64,000 nucleotides of DNA from Wurfbainia villosa (Eukaryota > Streptophyta > Magnoliopsida > Zingiberales > Zingiberaceae): positions 57,106,621 to 57,170,620 of the forward strand of contig CM045993.1 of NCBI GenBank assembly GCA_025175895.1, written 5' to 3'. Both the position numbers and the translations under genes were made by a program. Each line of letters starts with the position of its first letter. The stretch's first letter is position 1. Below, piece after piece: positions 47,733 to 59,373 of this stretch. The notes under the pieces are model-generated. The model saw nothing but the letters and a program-made list of their open reading frames with translations, had not been told where the DNA came from and did not search any database.

Positions 47733-49116
47733 TGTTGAGGATCTTGTTATGTGCTAGGGAGGGGGAGGTGAATAGCAATCGTTCAATTCTTTTGATTATG
47801 TTCTTCAATCATGTTTGTGCTTATCTACAATTAGTCAGTACAGTGGAAACAAATAGAAAACTAAATAAATGAATGCAAAACACAAACACAACACCAATTT
47901 TACGTGGTTCAGAATCCTAGTTCCTACTCTACGGTCGAGCTCTAAAGTGAGTTCTAGTGATGTACCACCACTAACTCTTTCTCCTTATCAGATACTTTTG
48001 TAGGTGGTGAAATCTCTTACAAGATGCTTATACAAAAGTATAATAACTAAAATATGAAATACAAAAGCAAATGAAATAACAACTGAAAACACTTTTACAA
48101 GATTGAGCTTTTGATTACTTTGCTTTTGGTTGCTTTGGAATGCCTTGGAAGGTCTAGAATGCAGCAACAACTGCCCTTCCAAATCACCGAGAATCAGCTT
48201 CTTATAATCTTCCCATCATCTCCCTTTTAAAGCTTCCGTTGGGCTAATTTTCCATTATTAGTCGATTGGCCATACCCACCAGTCAACAGGGTCACTGTAC
48301 CATTATATCACAATGGACTAATCTATATTGAAAATAGTAGATCAGTCGACTCAGAAACATTTTGTGATATTGTCCATTAAATCCAATTGATTGCTCAACC
48401 CTAACAGTCGACTACCAGTGGCTAGGCAACTAGTCTAACCTACCAGTTGACTGTCTGAGCACCAGTCAATTTTCCTAGTCAACACTCAATTAGTTGACTT
48501 TCCAATCCTCCTAAGCTTCCGAGTGTCGAGAACTTGACCAGTCGACTGATAATTCTAAAAATTGAGGTTTAACACCCAAGTTTAACCCCCTCATACTTGA
48601 CACTCACCCTTAGCCTAGACCTAATCCTTCAAGCCACTTCCATCAGCCCCACACCTTTGTTTAGAGTCCAGGATTCCTCACCTTTATGTTAGTCTTCAAG
48701 TGCTTCCATCAACTTCGTTATGCCATCAGGTACCCTTAGCATAGACCTAAGCCTTCAAGCCACTTGCATCAGTCTCACGCCTTTTCTTTGAGTCCATGAC
48801 TCCTCACCCTTGTGCTAACCTTCAAGTGCTTCCATCTACTTTGTCATGCTATTGGTCTTCCTTTGCTAAGAGGTCGCGCCTTCGGGACTTCCATTGCTAA
48901 GTCTATATACTTGGACTTTCCCTTTGACAAGTCTCCATACTTGGACTTTCACCGCCAAGACTACACACTTGGACTTACATGACCAAGACTACACACTTGG
49001 ACTTTTTCATTATCAAGTATCCATACTTGGACTTTCCCTTGTTAAGAATCAATTCTTGGACTTCTCCATTGCCAAGTATTCATACTTGGACTTCCCTTGC
49101 CATGTCTCTAAACTTG
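47733..49116 (-). mobile_element. 5' LTR of element D (part before insertion L)
   Basis: It starts TGTTGAGGATC and follows the 3' LTR from 2709: TTTAAAG at 48222-48233, decayed palindromes at 48255-48545 and ACTTGGACTT modules at 48890-49110. It is cut at 49116 by L. The missing end lies beyond the window. Confidence 0.82.
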
Positions 49117-49218
49117 TGCTAGAGATCTTGCCTTAGCCTAGGGGGGGGGGGGGGTGAATAGAACTTCTTTGATTTCTACACAAATTGTTAGCGAAAGCAA
49201 TAATAATGAAGTGAAAAC

Positions 49219-50441
49219 TATTTATGCAGGGATCATCACTCCTTAGTTTTGATGTATGAACCATAGTAAAAGTTAGGAATTACTAGTGTTTTAATATGCG
49301 TGTTAAATGTGTAGGCTTAGCAGGAAAGTCCTATTAGGTCTTATTGACTGGATACTAGGCAGAAGACTTGACAAATAAGAAGGATCGTACACCAGGTAGC
49401 AAGTTCAGATGGGTTAGGAGACCGAACATCTGACATGAAGTTCAGCTGAGTCAGGGAGACAGAACAGTTGGCAGGAAGCCCTGGTGGGTCAGATCGGATG
49501 TTAATAATGGTAAGTTCGGCTCGACAATCGACAGGTAAACCTCGAGTGAAGAGATGAGGTCGAGTTCTCTATAGGGGAACTAAGAACTAGAGATCGAGCA
49601 GTATTACTACTGCCATTTCATTTTATAGTGTGTTTTGTGCTAACACTATTTTGAAGGTATCTAGTCGACTAATTGGTTTCTAGTCAACTAGGATGCCGAG
49701 TTGGCAACATAGTTGGTGATCGATGACAAATTTTGTGACTGAGATGACAAGAGTTCCAGTCGACTGGGGAGGTCCAATCGACGGGGATATGCAATTTCCC
49801 AAACTGATGAGGAGCAGGCCAGACGACCTAGAGTCGACTGGATCAGATCCAGTCGATTGGAAAGGTAGAAGTACCAAATTGATAAGTTGATTTGGAGTTG
49901 ATTGGAGTGTGTTTTCAGTCGACTGGAAAGTGTCTATATAAGAAATGGAGGACCAACTCCCAAGTATCATTCGCTCATACATCAAAGTGTTGGCGCAATA
50001 ATCCGCTATCTACAAGATCATCGTCAAGCTGCAACATCGACAACCAAGCTTCATTTCAAATCTTAAGTTGTCGATATATATTTTAGTTGCTTGTAATTTC
50101 ACTTTGTTTGTACTTAACTTCAAAAGGATAGGTGGCTTGCACCTCACCCTTTACTATTTGTAAAAAGCGAAACCCTCCGAGATCGAGAGTTCTTGATTTG
50201 GAGAACTTTAGTGGATTGCCCATCGAGGTGACTCTCAGAGAGTCACGGGCTTTGGAGTAGCAACTCTCAGAGGGTTGTGAATCAAGTAAATGATCTTGTG
50301 CTATTTACTTTCTTTACATTTCCACTACAAATTACTCTTTCTTTCAAAAGATTAAAAGAATAGTTTTCAAAAGTTAAAAGGTAAAAAGAAAATTTTTATA
50401 TTATGAAATTCACCCCCTCTCTCAGAACTAGTGATCCTACA
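49219..50441 (+). mobile_element. Solo LTR M
   Basis: This 1223-bp LTR ends CCTACA and is flanked by the perfect TSD aaaac (49214-49218 and 50442-50446). Its first two bases are TA rather than TG, probably a point mutation. The TATA box is at 49935-49942, with palindrome variants at 49663-49925 upstream. The U5 end motif TTCACCCCCTCTC is near 50409. No internal region is present. Confidence 0.75.
49935..49942 (+). promoter_or_regulatory. TATA box of solo LTR M
   Basis: TATATAAG lies about 10 nt after the last palindrome variant (AGTCGACTGG at about 49918). Confidence 0.65.
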
Positions 50442-50820
50442 AAAACTAGAATGAAAAATCAAGTAAAGACAATGCTAACAAAATATTTAATGTGGTTCAG
50501 AGATCCACTCATACTCCATGACAATCCTTGAGGCGGACCACTCCATGCAACCTTCACTAAACTTCTCCCTTTGATGAGCACACCAAGGTGGAAAAACCCT
50601 CTTTAAAAGACAATCTCTTCTTCTTACAAGACAGTGGAAGTAAACTTAGGAAAAAGAGATTAAAGACTTAGAAGACTTAGGTGAAGGCTTGGAGAGATTA
50701 GGATGAAGAATTTCGTGTGTTAGCACTAGCCTCTCCAAGCTTCCAAAACCCTCCTTAAATAGATTTTCAAGCGCTTGCCCATTTCTACCCATTGAGCCTT
50801 TCGCTAGTCGACTCCTGCAT

Positions 50821-51978
50821 TGTTAGGGCAATCTCTTGTCATGATAAGGTTTTGATGTGTGTGGAAAAGGGTTTAAGTTAGGCTATTATTATGGTTTGAT
50901 ATGTGCGTTGGAGTCTTGCAGGACTTAGTAATTCACACATGGAGTCTTGGCGGGTTCACCACTCATTACCTCGTGCTTGAGTCGGAGAAGGAGCATTGCA
51001 GAGTCGCGCGCTTGATGCTGCCGAGGGACCGCCGGACGAGAAGACTTGAAGCGAAGCCAAGGAAGCAGACTTCGGAGGCAAGAGACGTAAAGGAGCATTC
51101 CAGAGCCGTGCGCCTGATGCTGCCGAGGGACGTGGCCGCGAACGAAGAGAGCTTCAGCGAGGGACTTCGAGTGAGATGAGAGAATGAGTGAATTGTAAGT
51201 AGCTTATTAGGTGAACTTGGCCGAATGGCTAAGTGTCAGATGAGTTTTCCCGACATCGCGATCCGCCATGGAATGGCAATGATCGCTTCGAGTCGAATGA
51301 GTTCGACCGTATCCGATCGATGGGTTTATGCCCCGCGATCATCGCAGAGGATGTCGCGGCAACCGCCGTGAGCCGATCGGGCCGACTACGGAGCGAGAGT
51401 CGATCGATGGGATCCATCGGTTCTGATCGCCAAGTGTTCTGTTGGACTACAACGGTCGAGATCCGATGTGTTCAGAGGCCGTTGGAGTGGCGGCAGTCGA
51501 CTGCCAAGGGCAGAAGTCGACTGGTGGCGGCCAACGGGAAGAAAAGCTTTCTCTCTATAAAAAGAGAGGGTGTGGGGCTTTGAGAGGCTAATGCTTATGC
51601 TTTAAGTGATCATCCAAGTGCCCCACAAGCTTTAAACTCTTCTTACTTATTTTTACTTCATTTCTATTGTAAGAAGAGTGATCTTGATTTGTAAAGGTTA
51701 CCACCACCTAGCTTGGTGCAAAGGAGAGACCAATAGTGGATTGGTTTTGGCGGAGTGATTCACCGAGGACGAATCGGGGACCGTGGATTAGCGGCGTAGC
51801 CGTGAACCACATTATACTATCTTGTTAGCATTGTTTGTATTAGTCTTTGTTCATTTGCTTTGTCTATTATTATTTGCATATTCCGCTTGTGCTAATCATT
51901 TTTGTAGACAAGCAAATTCCACCATCCAACGAAAGAGGGCTATTCACCCCCCTCTAGCTGGCCGATCGATCCCCTACA
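50821..51978 (+). mobile_element. 5' LTR of element K
   Basis: This 1158-bp LTR runs from TGTTAGGG to CCCCTACA. The TATA box is at 51556-51564. Only palindromes at 51494 and 51514 remain. The upstream field 51250-51425 is GATC-type, whereas K's own 3' LTR has CAGTCGACTG at 63956 and 63977 in the matching place. Confidence 0.92.
51556..51564 (+). promoter_or_regulatory. TATA box of element K
   Basis: TATAAAAAG lies about 40 nt downstream of the nearest palindrome at 51514-51523. Confidence 0.75.
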
Positions 51979-51980
51979 AG

Positions 51981-51992
51981 TGGTATCAGAGC
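51981..51992 (+). other. Primer-binding site of element K
   Basis: TGGTATCAGAGC, a perfect tRNA-Met complement, two nucleotides after the LTR. Confidence 0.92.
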
Positions 51993-52040
51993 AAAGGAAA
52001 GCTTGTCGAGAACTAACCGCCACAACAAGCACATTCAAGG

Positions 52041-53745
52041 ATGGTCGGCTCAAATATTCACCCACCAAAATTCGAAGGCGAATTCTCTTGGTGGAAAAAG
52101 AGAATGGAGGTATTCTTTGAAACCGACTTTGAAATTTTATTAATTATGGAAAACGGTTTCGAGTTGCCTAGGAATGAAGATGGGGAGCCATTGGAGAAAG
52201 CAAGGTGGAGCAAGAGGCAAAGAGAAGAATACTTGGCAAATTCAAAGGCCAAGCACCACCTCTACAATGTGCTTCCCCAACAAGAAGTGAATAGGATAGG
52301 GGAATGCTCTAGTACAAAGGAGATGTGGGAGAAGCTAGTAGAGCTTCATGAAGGTACCTCGGAGGCTAAACTTGCAAGGAGAGACCTCCTCCGCTCCCAA
52401 CTATCCAACATAAAATTTAAAAAGGGAGAAAAGGTAACCTCCTTACATTCTAGATTTAAAGAGATTTTAATTGGACTAACAAGTGTAGGAGAAAAACTTT
52501 CAAACCGGGGCATGCTTATGAAAGCAATCGACGCTTTTCCCCGGTCATCAAAATGGAGCTCAATGGTGGACTCCTTCTATATGTCCAAGAACTTAGAAGT
52601 AAGTACTTTGGAGGAGTTTTTCTCAACCATGGAGCTTCATGAAACAAGACTTGAAGGAATAATAGAAGAGCCAAGAATCCAACCTTCAAGAGGAGTAGCC
52701 TTGATGGCACACAAAGGGAAGAAGAAGATGGAGATCCCCTCCTCATCCGATGAAGCGTCCTCCTCTTCCTCCATGGATAGCACGGAAGAAGCCTATATGG
52801 TAAGGAGGGTAAGGCGTGCATTAAAAGGTTTTCATTTTAATAAATCTAATGATAGGAGGAGAAGACCAAGGGGAAAGGTAATTTATTACAATTGCCAAGG
52901 AGAAGGACACATAAGGGACAATTGTCCTCTCCTAAACAAGAGCAAAGAAGAGAGGAAGAAGAAAGAAGAAAAGAAGAAGAAAAAGGGGAGCAAAAAGAAG
53001 GAAGAAGAGAAGAAGGCCAAAGAAAAAGGGAAGGCCAAGGCATTCAAAGCAAAGACTTGGGATGACCCATCCTCCTCCTCATCATCATCATCCGAGGAAG
53101 AAAATGCTTTTATCATAAATTTGGCATTGATGGCGTTTGACAACTTGGATTGCTCCTCCTCCGAAAATGAAGGATCAAGTTCAAGTGGAGAGAGCTCAGG
53201 TGAAGGGGGAGCCTCCTCTACCTCCTCATCCAAAGAAGAGGATATGGAAACTATGGTAACTAACCTTTCAGCTAGTAAAATAGTTTCTATGATTTCTAGC
53301 CTCACTAAGGATTTATTTAGAGCAAAGAAGAAAAATAAAACCATGCTTGATCAAATTAAAGATTTAGAGCAAAAATTAGAAAAAACATGTTTTAATGATA
53401 ATAATGATGATGCATGCTCACATGATCTTTATGTGCCATTAGATGTTAATGATGCATGCATATAAGAAAATAGGGATTTAAGGGAAAAGGTTGACAAAAG
53501 CCCTAGAAAAATTCACTATTGGCTCAAACACTTTGAACATGATCATAGGGAACCAAAGAGCAAGTTTTAATAAAAAAGCCCTAGGATATAAGGAAAAGAA
53601 AAATGAAAAGGCCTATAAATGCCTAATTGCTAGGGGACAATATAAGAAGAAGGTAATAGCTAAAAAATGGATTCCTAAGGAATTTCTAGTGAACCCCATA
53701 GGCAAGAATTTGTATTGGGTTCCAAAATCCATCCTTAAGGGTTAG
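52041..53745 (+). pseudogene. gag: Gag of element K (stop plus 8-bp deletion)
   Basis: The start MVGSNIHPPKFEGEF at 52041 lies 48 nt after the PBS. The frame is open for 474 residues to 53465, where a TAA replaces the Glu codon of the DACIEEN motif. About 25 nt later an 8-bp deletion relative to G, apparently between two GAC repeats in GTAGACTTTTTGAC, shifts the frame; the tail is open again at 53491-53745 (LEKFTIGSNTLNMIIG to WVPKSILKG). The zinc knuckle reads YYNCQGEGHIRDNC, so its first Cys is Tyr. The core is otherwise like C's Gag. A protein truncated after the knuckle could still be made. Confidence 0.9.
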
Positions 53746-53748
53746 AAA

Positions 53749-54983
53749 AACCCTAGGATAGTCAACCATATAGACTTGACCTATATCATATTTTGGTTGA
53801 CTTAGGATGGCGGGATAACATTTTTAAAAAATAGTGTTAGGTGATGATAATGTACCTATAAATAGATAATAATCCTTAAATCATGATAGTTAATGAAATT
53901 GCTATGTATGTTTGAAATCATGATTTATGATTTTGATATTTGGTACATAATAATGAGAAATAGGGTTTAAATCATACTTTAGGTGATACTTGACTTATTA
54001 TCATATTTAATATCTAATGCATGATTATTATTTGGTGAATACTTTTGTTTCATGATCATAATGTGAAATTAGTTCATATATGTCTTTATGATCATGAGGA
54101 TTGATAAGTTGATACTTAACCTTGATAGAATTGCATGAAAATAATGGTTAAGTACATACAAATACCTTTAGGATACATCTCACACTCACAATAGGCTACC
54201 TTGATTAAAAACTTAGCATGAGTGAGATGTTAGGATGATACAAATGTCCACTAGTGCCTATGACATTTAGATGGTCATTTAAAGTATCAAAATAGCAATA
54301 ATAGACCAATCATGCGGAAGGCTTATTTTTAATTCATAGACATATTGCCCAAAGATCATGGTTGGATATTTCATATGTTTTCAAAACAATTTCTTACTTT
54401 AAAATCCATGTATTCATGTTTTGAAACAATCCAAAGCAAGACTAGGTGTTAAAATGGACACTAACATGCTCAAAAACTAGTGGTTTTTAAAGCTTTTGGA
54501 TTTTTAGTAAATCTCGGAAAATATAATGATTTTTCAGGAAAAACTATTTTTCATTAATAAATATACTTAAAAGAAATGTGTTTCCCAAATTTCACTATTT
54601 TTTGAAATTTTTGGAATTTATAATGCATTTCTTAAATTCGTCCAGAAAATTAGAATTTCGGAATTCATTGTGCCCGGTCATTGCCATCTTGATAGCGATC
54701 ATTGCTCACCTGAAAAACAACCCAACAATTTCTGATACACAGTTTTAAGGCATGTTTTTGTTTATGTTTCTCTCTAGACTTGATGCCATGATATATAAAC
54801 TTGTTTAATCTTTTTGATAGTGTCAAAGGGGGAGAAAATTATATGTTTAAGTAAGGGGGAACATATTTAGGGGGAGTTTCATGTATTAAGGGGGAGAGTT
54901 ACTAATCATGTTTATTTACATGCTTTTCTTTCTTAATGTTTTATCAAATGTTTTTACCTAACTTAAACGGATTTCCACACATC
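53749..54983 (+). other. Conserved 3' untranslated segment of element K
   Basis: About 1.24 kb aligns as reverse complement with 7614-8750 and 22245-23532. The palindrome pair of C and G is replaced here by GATC-type sequence at 54673-54706 (GGTCATTGCC and CGATCATTGC). No long open frame. Confidence 0.7.
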
Positions 54984-54996
54984 AAAAAGGGGAGAT
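54984..54996 (+). other. Polypurine tract of element K
   Basis: AAAAAGGGGAGAT precedes the 3' LTR start TGTTAGGG at 54997. Confidence 0.87.
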
Positions 54997-55341
54997 TGTT
55001 AGGGCAATCTCTTGCCATGATAAGATTTTGATGTGTGTGACAAAGGGTTTAAGTTAGGGTGTTATTATGGTTTGATATGTGCGTTGGAGTCTTGCAGGAC
55101 TTAGTAATTCGCACATGGAGTCTTGACAGGTTCACCACTCATTACCTCGTGCTTGAGTCGGAGAAGGAGCATTGCAGAGCCGTGCGCTTGATGCTGTCGA
55201 GGGACCGCCGGACGAGAAGACTTGAAGCGAAGCCAAGGAAGCAGACTTCGGAGGCAAGAGACGCGAAGGAGCATTGCAGAGTCGTGCACCTGATGCTGCC
55301 GAGGGACGTGGCCGCGAATGAAGAGAGCTTCGGCGAGGGAC

Positions 55342-57309
55342 TGTTGGTTTGAGCCCGAAAGCTCTGATACCAATTGAAGGGATTTCCCTTGTCGAGTCCG
55401 TGAGGGGAAACTTCGCTTCCCCTTCACCTCGGTTGCTTGACCATGGCGATCCCTTCTATGTCCCCGGATTAAAAAAAAATTAATCCTAGATAAAAGGGAT
55501 TGCCAAAGCAACCAAGTCATCGTCATGCTATTCGTTTAGAGAGGTCACTTGAACAAACTAGTTGTTCAAGCGACCTTCCTCTATTCTACGAGTAGCCGCG
55601 GAATAGACGATGTCCGAATCACCGGTTTTTGTATTTATACTCGGGATCCAAGTATTATTTAGCCATTTTCAGAAATATAACATTCTTATATTTGAAAAAC
55701 AAAAACAAGCAATGAATAAAAGAGAAAGAAGAATAGGTATACCTCTTGGTCTTCTAATGTATGACCTTCCTCCTTTTGGACGTCATGTGGGCGACGATCC
55801 ACCAAAAGTCGAAGCTCCTAGATCGTAAAACTTCCTTCCTTGCTTTTCCCAAGCAAGAGGAAGAAGAGAAACAATGTTTTTCTCCTTCCAAAACTCAACC
55901 AACAAGGAGCTATCAAAGCCCTTGCCGCCGACCAACTAGAAGGAGAAGGAGATGGTGGAAAACTACTGAGACACCAAGAGAAACCCTATATCTTGTTTTC
56001 GCCACCAAAGGAGAAGAAGAAGAGGACTTTGGGCACCGGCCAAGGATGGAAAAGAGATGGAAAAGGCTGCTGGACGTTGGCCCAAAGAGGAAGAAGAAGA
56101 GAGAAAGAACCTTCCTTATTTGGTGCCACCCTAGCCTCAAAACCCTAATCCCAATCCTATCTCAAATAGGATTGCTCCTTGCCGCCCAAACCCTAGCTCT
56201 CCTCCTATTCATCATGTACTCCACGACCACTCCCCATGCCCTCCTTTTATAGAGTTAAGGATAAGTTATTAATTAATCTCCTCCATTGGTTCTAGAGATT
56301 TAATCTCAACCGTCGAATCTAGAGATTTAATCTCAACCGTCGGATCTTAGAGATTTGATCTCTACCAATGGATCTTAGAGTTTTGTTTCTATCCATTGGA
56401 TCTAAGCTTCATGAGGTGTTAATAGGCTACATTAGGGACCATGAGGAGGAGTTGGGTCTTGGCCACCCATGGATCAAGCCCACATAAAGTCCGATCCACT
56501 AATGATGATCCAATCCACTAAAGGTCCATCATTGATCTAACTCACCAACCCCCATATGATAATATGGGCTCCATATATTATTTGTACATTTTCTCCCCGT
56601 GTTTAAGATCTCGAATGTCCGTCGATTAATTAATTTACTGATCATTAATTAATCAATATCTAACTCCTTGAGTAGTACCACTCAATCTTTTCATCATGCC
56701 GGACCAAGTCCACCTGCAGGGTTTACATGATGAACCTTATGAGCTTCTCAAGGGGGCATCATCATCCTAATATATAGGACACGGTTTCCCCCTATAATCA
56801 ACGACACACCATAAAAATAATATCATCTCCCAACTTACCGAGCCTATCGATTTAATCTATAAATCTCACCCATTGGTAAATCAAAGAGATGAGTACTAAG
56901 TATATGTGCCCGATATTATATCGGGATTAAGAGCATGTACTAAATAATATATGAGGTCCGATTCGATTATGTAGTCAGCAATAAATCGAATCACTTCTAT
57001 GTCAGTCCTGCTCAATACACACAAAGTGCACTAGTGTGATTCTATGGTCAAGACAAACCAATACCAAATCACACTACAACCATTCCGATGGTTTGTCCAA
57101 AGCCATCTCGGTTGTGAGCCTTTACTTATACTTTCCAAGGGGCCGATAACATGATCTCCTGTGTGACACCATACACCATGTTATCTACAATGTAAAGTAT
57201 GAGACAATATTGCATAACCATAAAAATATGCAAACAATGATCATGTGATTCTTATTTCAAAATAAAGATGTTCATACAAAAGATAGACTTTTCAGTATAC
57301 ATCCCTACA
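55342..57309 (-). mobile_element. 3' LTR of element J
   Basis: It runs from TGTTGGTTTGAGCCC to CCCTACA. The ordinary family start TGAAGGG is at 55375, so 55342-55374 is the extension, with an internal GCTCTGATACCA at 55361-55372. The TATA box is at 56243-56254 (minus). U3 27-nt units start at 56292. Confidence 0.92.
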
Positions 57310-57325
57310 ATCTCCCACTTATACT
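57310..57325 (-). other. Polypurine tract of element J
   Basis: The minus strand reads AGTATAAGTGGGAGAT, as in element I, next to the LTR start TGTAGGG. Confidence 0.75.
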
Positions 57326-57342
57326 AAAAGACTATGTTGTTC

Positions 57343-57876
57343 TCAAAGTGCCATACATCTGATCCCCATTCCCTTAACATGCCTATCAAAAGCTCTCGCC
57401 GGAAGGGCCTTAGTGAAAGGATCTGCCAGGTTATCCTCCGATGCAATCTTGGCCACAACAACTTCACATCTCTTTACGATTTCTCGTATCAGGTGGTACT
57501 TGCGCTCTATGTGTTTACTAGCCTTATGGGCTCGTGGTTCCTTCGAGTTTGCAACTGCACCACTATTATCACAATAAATTGTGATAGTTCTGGGCAAACT
57601 AGGAATCACATCCAAGTCCATCAGGAAGTTCCTGAGCCATACAACTTCTTTGGCGGCCTCATAGGCTTCCACATACTCAGCTTCCATGGTGGAGTCCACC
57701 ACGCATTTCTGCTAGACACTCCTCCATACAATGGCTCCACTTCCCAAAGTATATAAAAAACCTGAGGTAGACTTACTCTTATCTCTATTTGATTGGAAGT
57801 CGCAATTCATGCAACCCACAGGGAGTAATTGGTCTGCCCGATAAACTAGCATATAATCCCTAGTCCTTCTCAGGCA
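57343..57876 (-). pseudogene. pol: RNase H of element J
   Basis: A 119-residue open piece (57343-57702) has STMEAEYVEA, VVWLRNFLMDLDVIP, IYCDNSGAVANSKEP, KHIERKYHLIREIV and EDNLADPFTKALP, the C-terminal copia RNase H. The acidic residues of MEAEY and YCDNSG are kept. A stop just before STMEAEY and small indels at about 57703-57876 cut it from RT. Confidence 0.85.
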
Positions 57877-58645
57877 CTACAATATATGCTTTACCGCAAT
57901 CCAATGTCCCTGTCCTGGATTACTCTGATATCTGCTGACCAAGCCCACAACAAAGCAGATATCGGGTCTCGTACATAGCATCGCATACATGAGGCTTCCT
58001 ACTGCCGAAGCATGAGGAACCGCCTTCATCTCCTCTATCTCCTTAGATGATCTAGGCCACATCTCCTTAGATAAAGGAACTCCATGCCCGAAAGGTAGAA
58101 AACCCTTCTTGGAGTTCTGCATGCTAAAACGATCCAAAATTGTGTCTATGTATGAAGCTTGGAATAAGCACAACATCCTTTTCCTGCGATCCCTTATAAC
58201 CTTGATCCCAAGGATGTGTTCCGCTTCTCCCAGGTCCTTCATATCAAATTGGTTGGACAACCATACCCTTACGCCCGATAACACTTTGATATTGTTGCCA
58301 ATCACCAAAATATTATCTACGTATAGTACAAGAAATACCACTACGTTTCCGTCACATCTCTTGTATACACAAGACTTATCCGGAATTTGAATAAATCTAT
58401 AAAATTGGATTTTCCTCATCAAAGCGGATGTCCCAAGACCTCAAAGCTTTCTTCAATCCATAAACGGACCGATTAAGCTTACATACAAGATGCTCTTTGC
58501 CCTTAGCAATGAATCCCTCTTGTTGCTTCATGTAGATGTTTTCCTCAAGACTTCCATTAAGGAAAGCTGTCTTGACATCCATCTGCCACACCTCATAATC
58601 CATATGAGCTGCTATGCATAAGAGAATCCAGATAGATTTAAGCAT
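57877..58645 (-). pseudogene. pol: Reverse transcriptase of element J (YVDN)
   Basis: Two open pieces: 58397-58645 with AHMDYEVWQMDVKTAFLNGSLEE split over the first palm motif (first catalytic Asp present) and LNRSVYGLKKALRSW, then 57877-58422 in another frame with CVYKRCDGNVVVFLVL and the active-site motif YVDN instead of YVDD at about 58315. The last catalytic Asp is therefore Asn, from GAC to AAT. The rest (VWLSNQFDMKDLGEAEHILG, SVGSLMYAMLCTRP) is well kept. With the frameshift near 58400 the enzyme is inactive. Confidence 0.88.
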
Positions 58646-58647
58646 GG

Positions 58648-59373
58648 CTACCGGCGAAAAGGTCTCCTCATAATCGTACCCTCTTTCTGAGTATATCCCT
58701 TCGCAACAAGCCTCGCTTTGAAGGTCTCAACCTTCCCATCTATTCCTCTCTTTCTTTTGTAGATCCACTTGCATCCAATGGTTTTTACACCATCGGGTGG
58801 TTCTACTAGTTTCCAGACCTGATTTGAATCCATAGATTCAATCTCAGCATTCATTGCACTTTGCCAAGATATTGTATCTTTATCTTGGATTGCCTCATCA
58901 TATGTCCAGGGATCAGGTTCATGTTCGCCAGGGACCAAATCAGAAGATTCTCCCAAGAACATGAATCTATCAGGCTGTCTCACAACCCTCCCACTACGAT
59001 GAGGTATCACCTGTGTATCCTCTGTGATACGCGGTGCAGTGACATGTGGTATATCCTCTTGTACAGGTGGTACTAAAGAAGTGACTTCCCCTTTTAGCTT
59101 CTCAAGAACAATCCTACTAGTGGGCTTGTGGTTCATCACATAGTCCTCCTCTAGAAATCTAGCATTCCTACTCACGATCACCTTCTGATACCTAGGACTA
59201 TAGAACAAACCACCCTTCATTCCCTTAGGGTAGCCAACAAACAAGCGTACTTCTGTACGAGATTCCAACTTACCAGCATCTCCCTTCAGCACATGTGTTG
59301 GACTCCCCCATATCCGAATGTGTCTCAGACAAGGCTTTCGCCCAGTCCACAATTCTACGGGGATAGAAGGCAC
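58648..59373 (-). pseudogene. pol: Integrase C-terminal region and RT N-terminus of element J
   Basis: A 241-residue piece continues from the integrase after a stop: LWTGRKPCLRHIRIWGSP, EVRLFVGYPKG (integrase C-terminal motifs), a Pro/Ser linker, then the RT start VWKLVEPPDGVKTIGCKWIYK and ARLVAKGYTQKEG. A one-base deletion at about 58676, compared with I at about 33540, shifts the frame before the ETFSPVA motif. Confidence 0.85.

Noticed and set aside
2709..49116. Treating 2709-12001 and 47733 onward as two separate elements
   Set aside because: They are homologous LTRs in the same orientation, with a PBS only at the right one, and D's gag continues across N, so one element explains both.
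52846..53344. Ser- and Phe-rich frames antisense to gag of K and its relatives
   Set aside because: They are mirror images of the Lys/Glu- and Ser/Glu-codon runs of gag.
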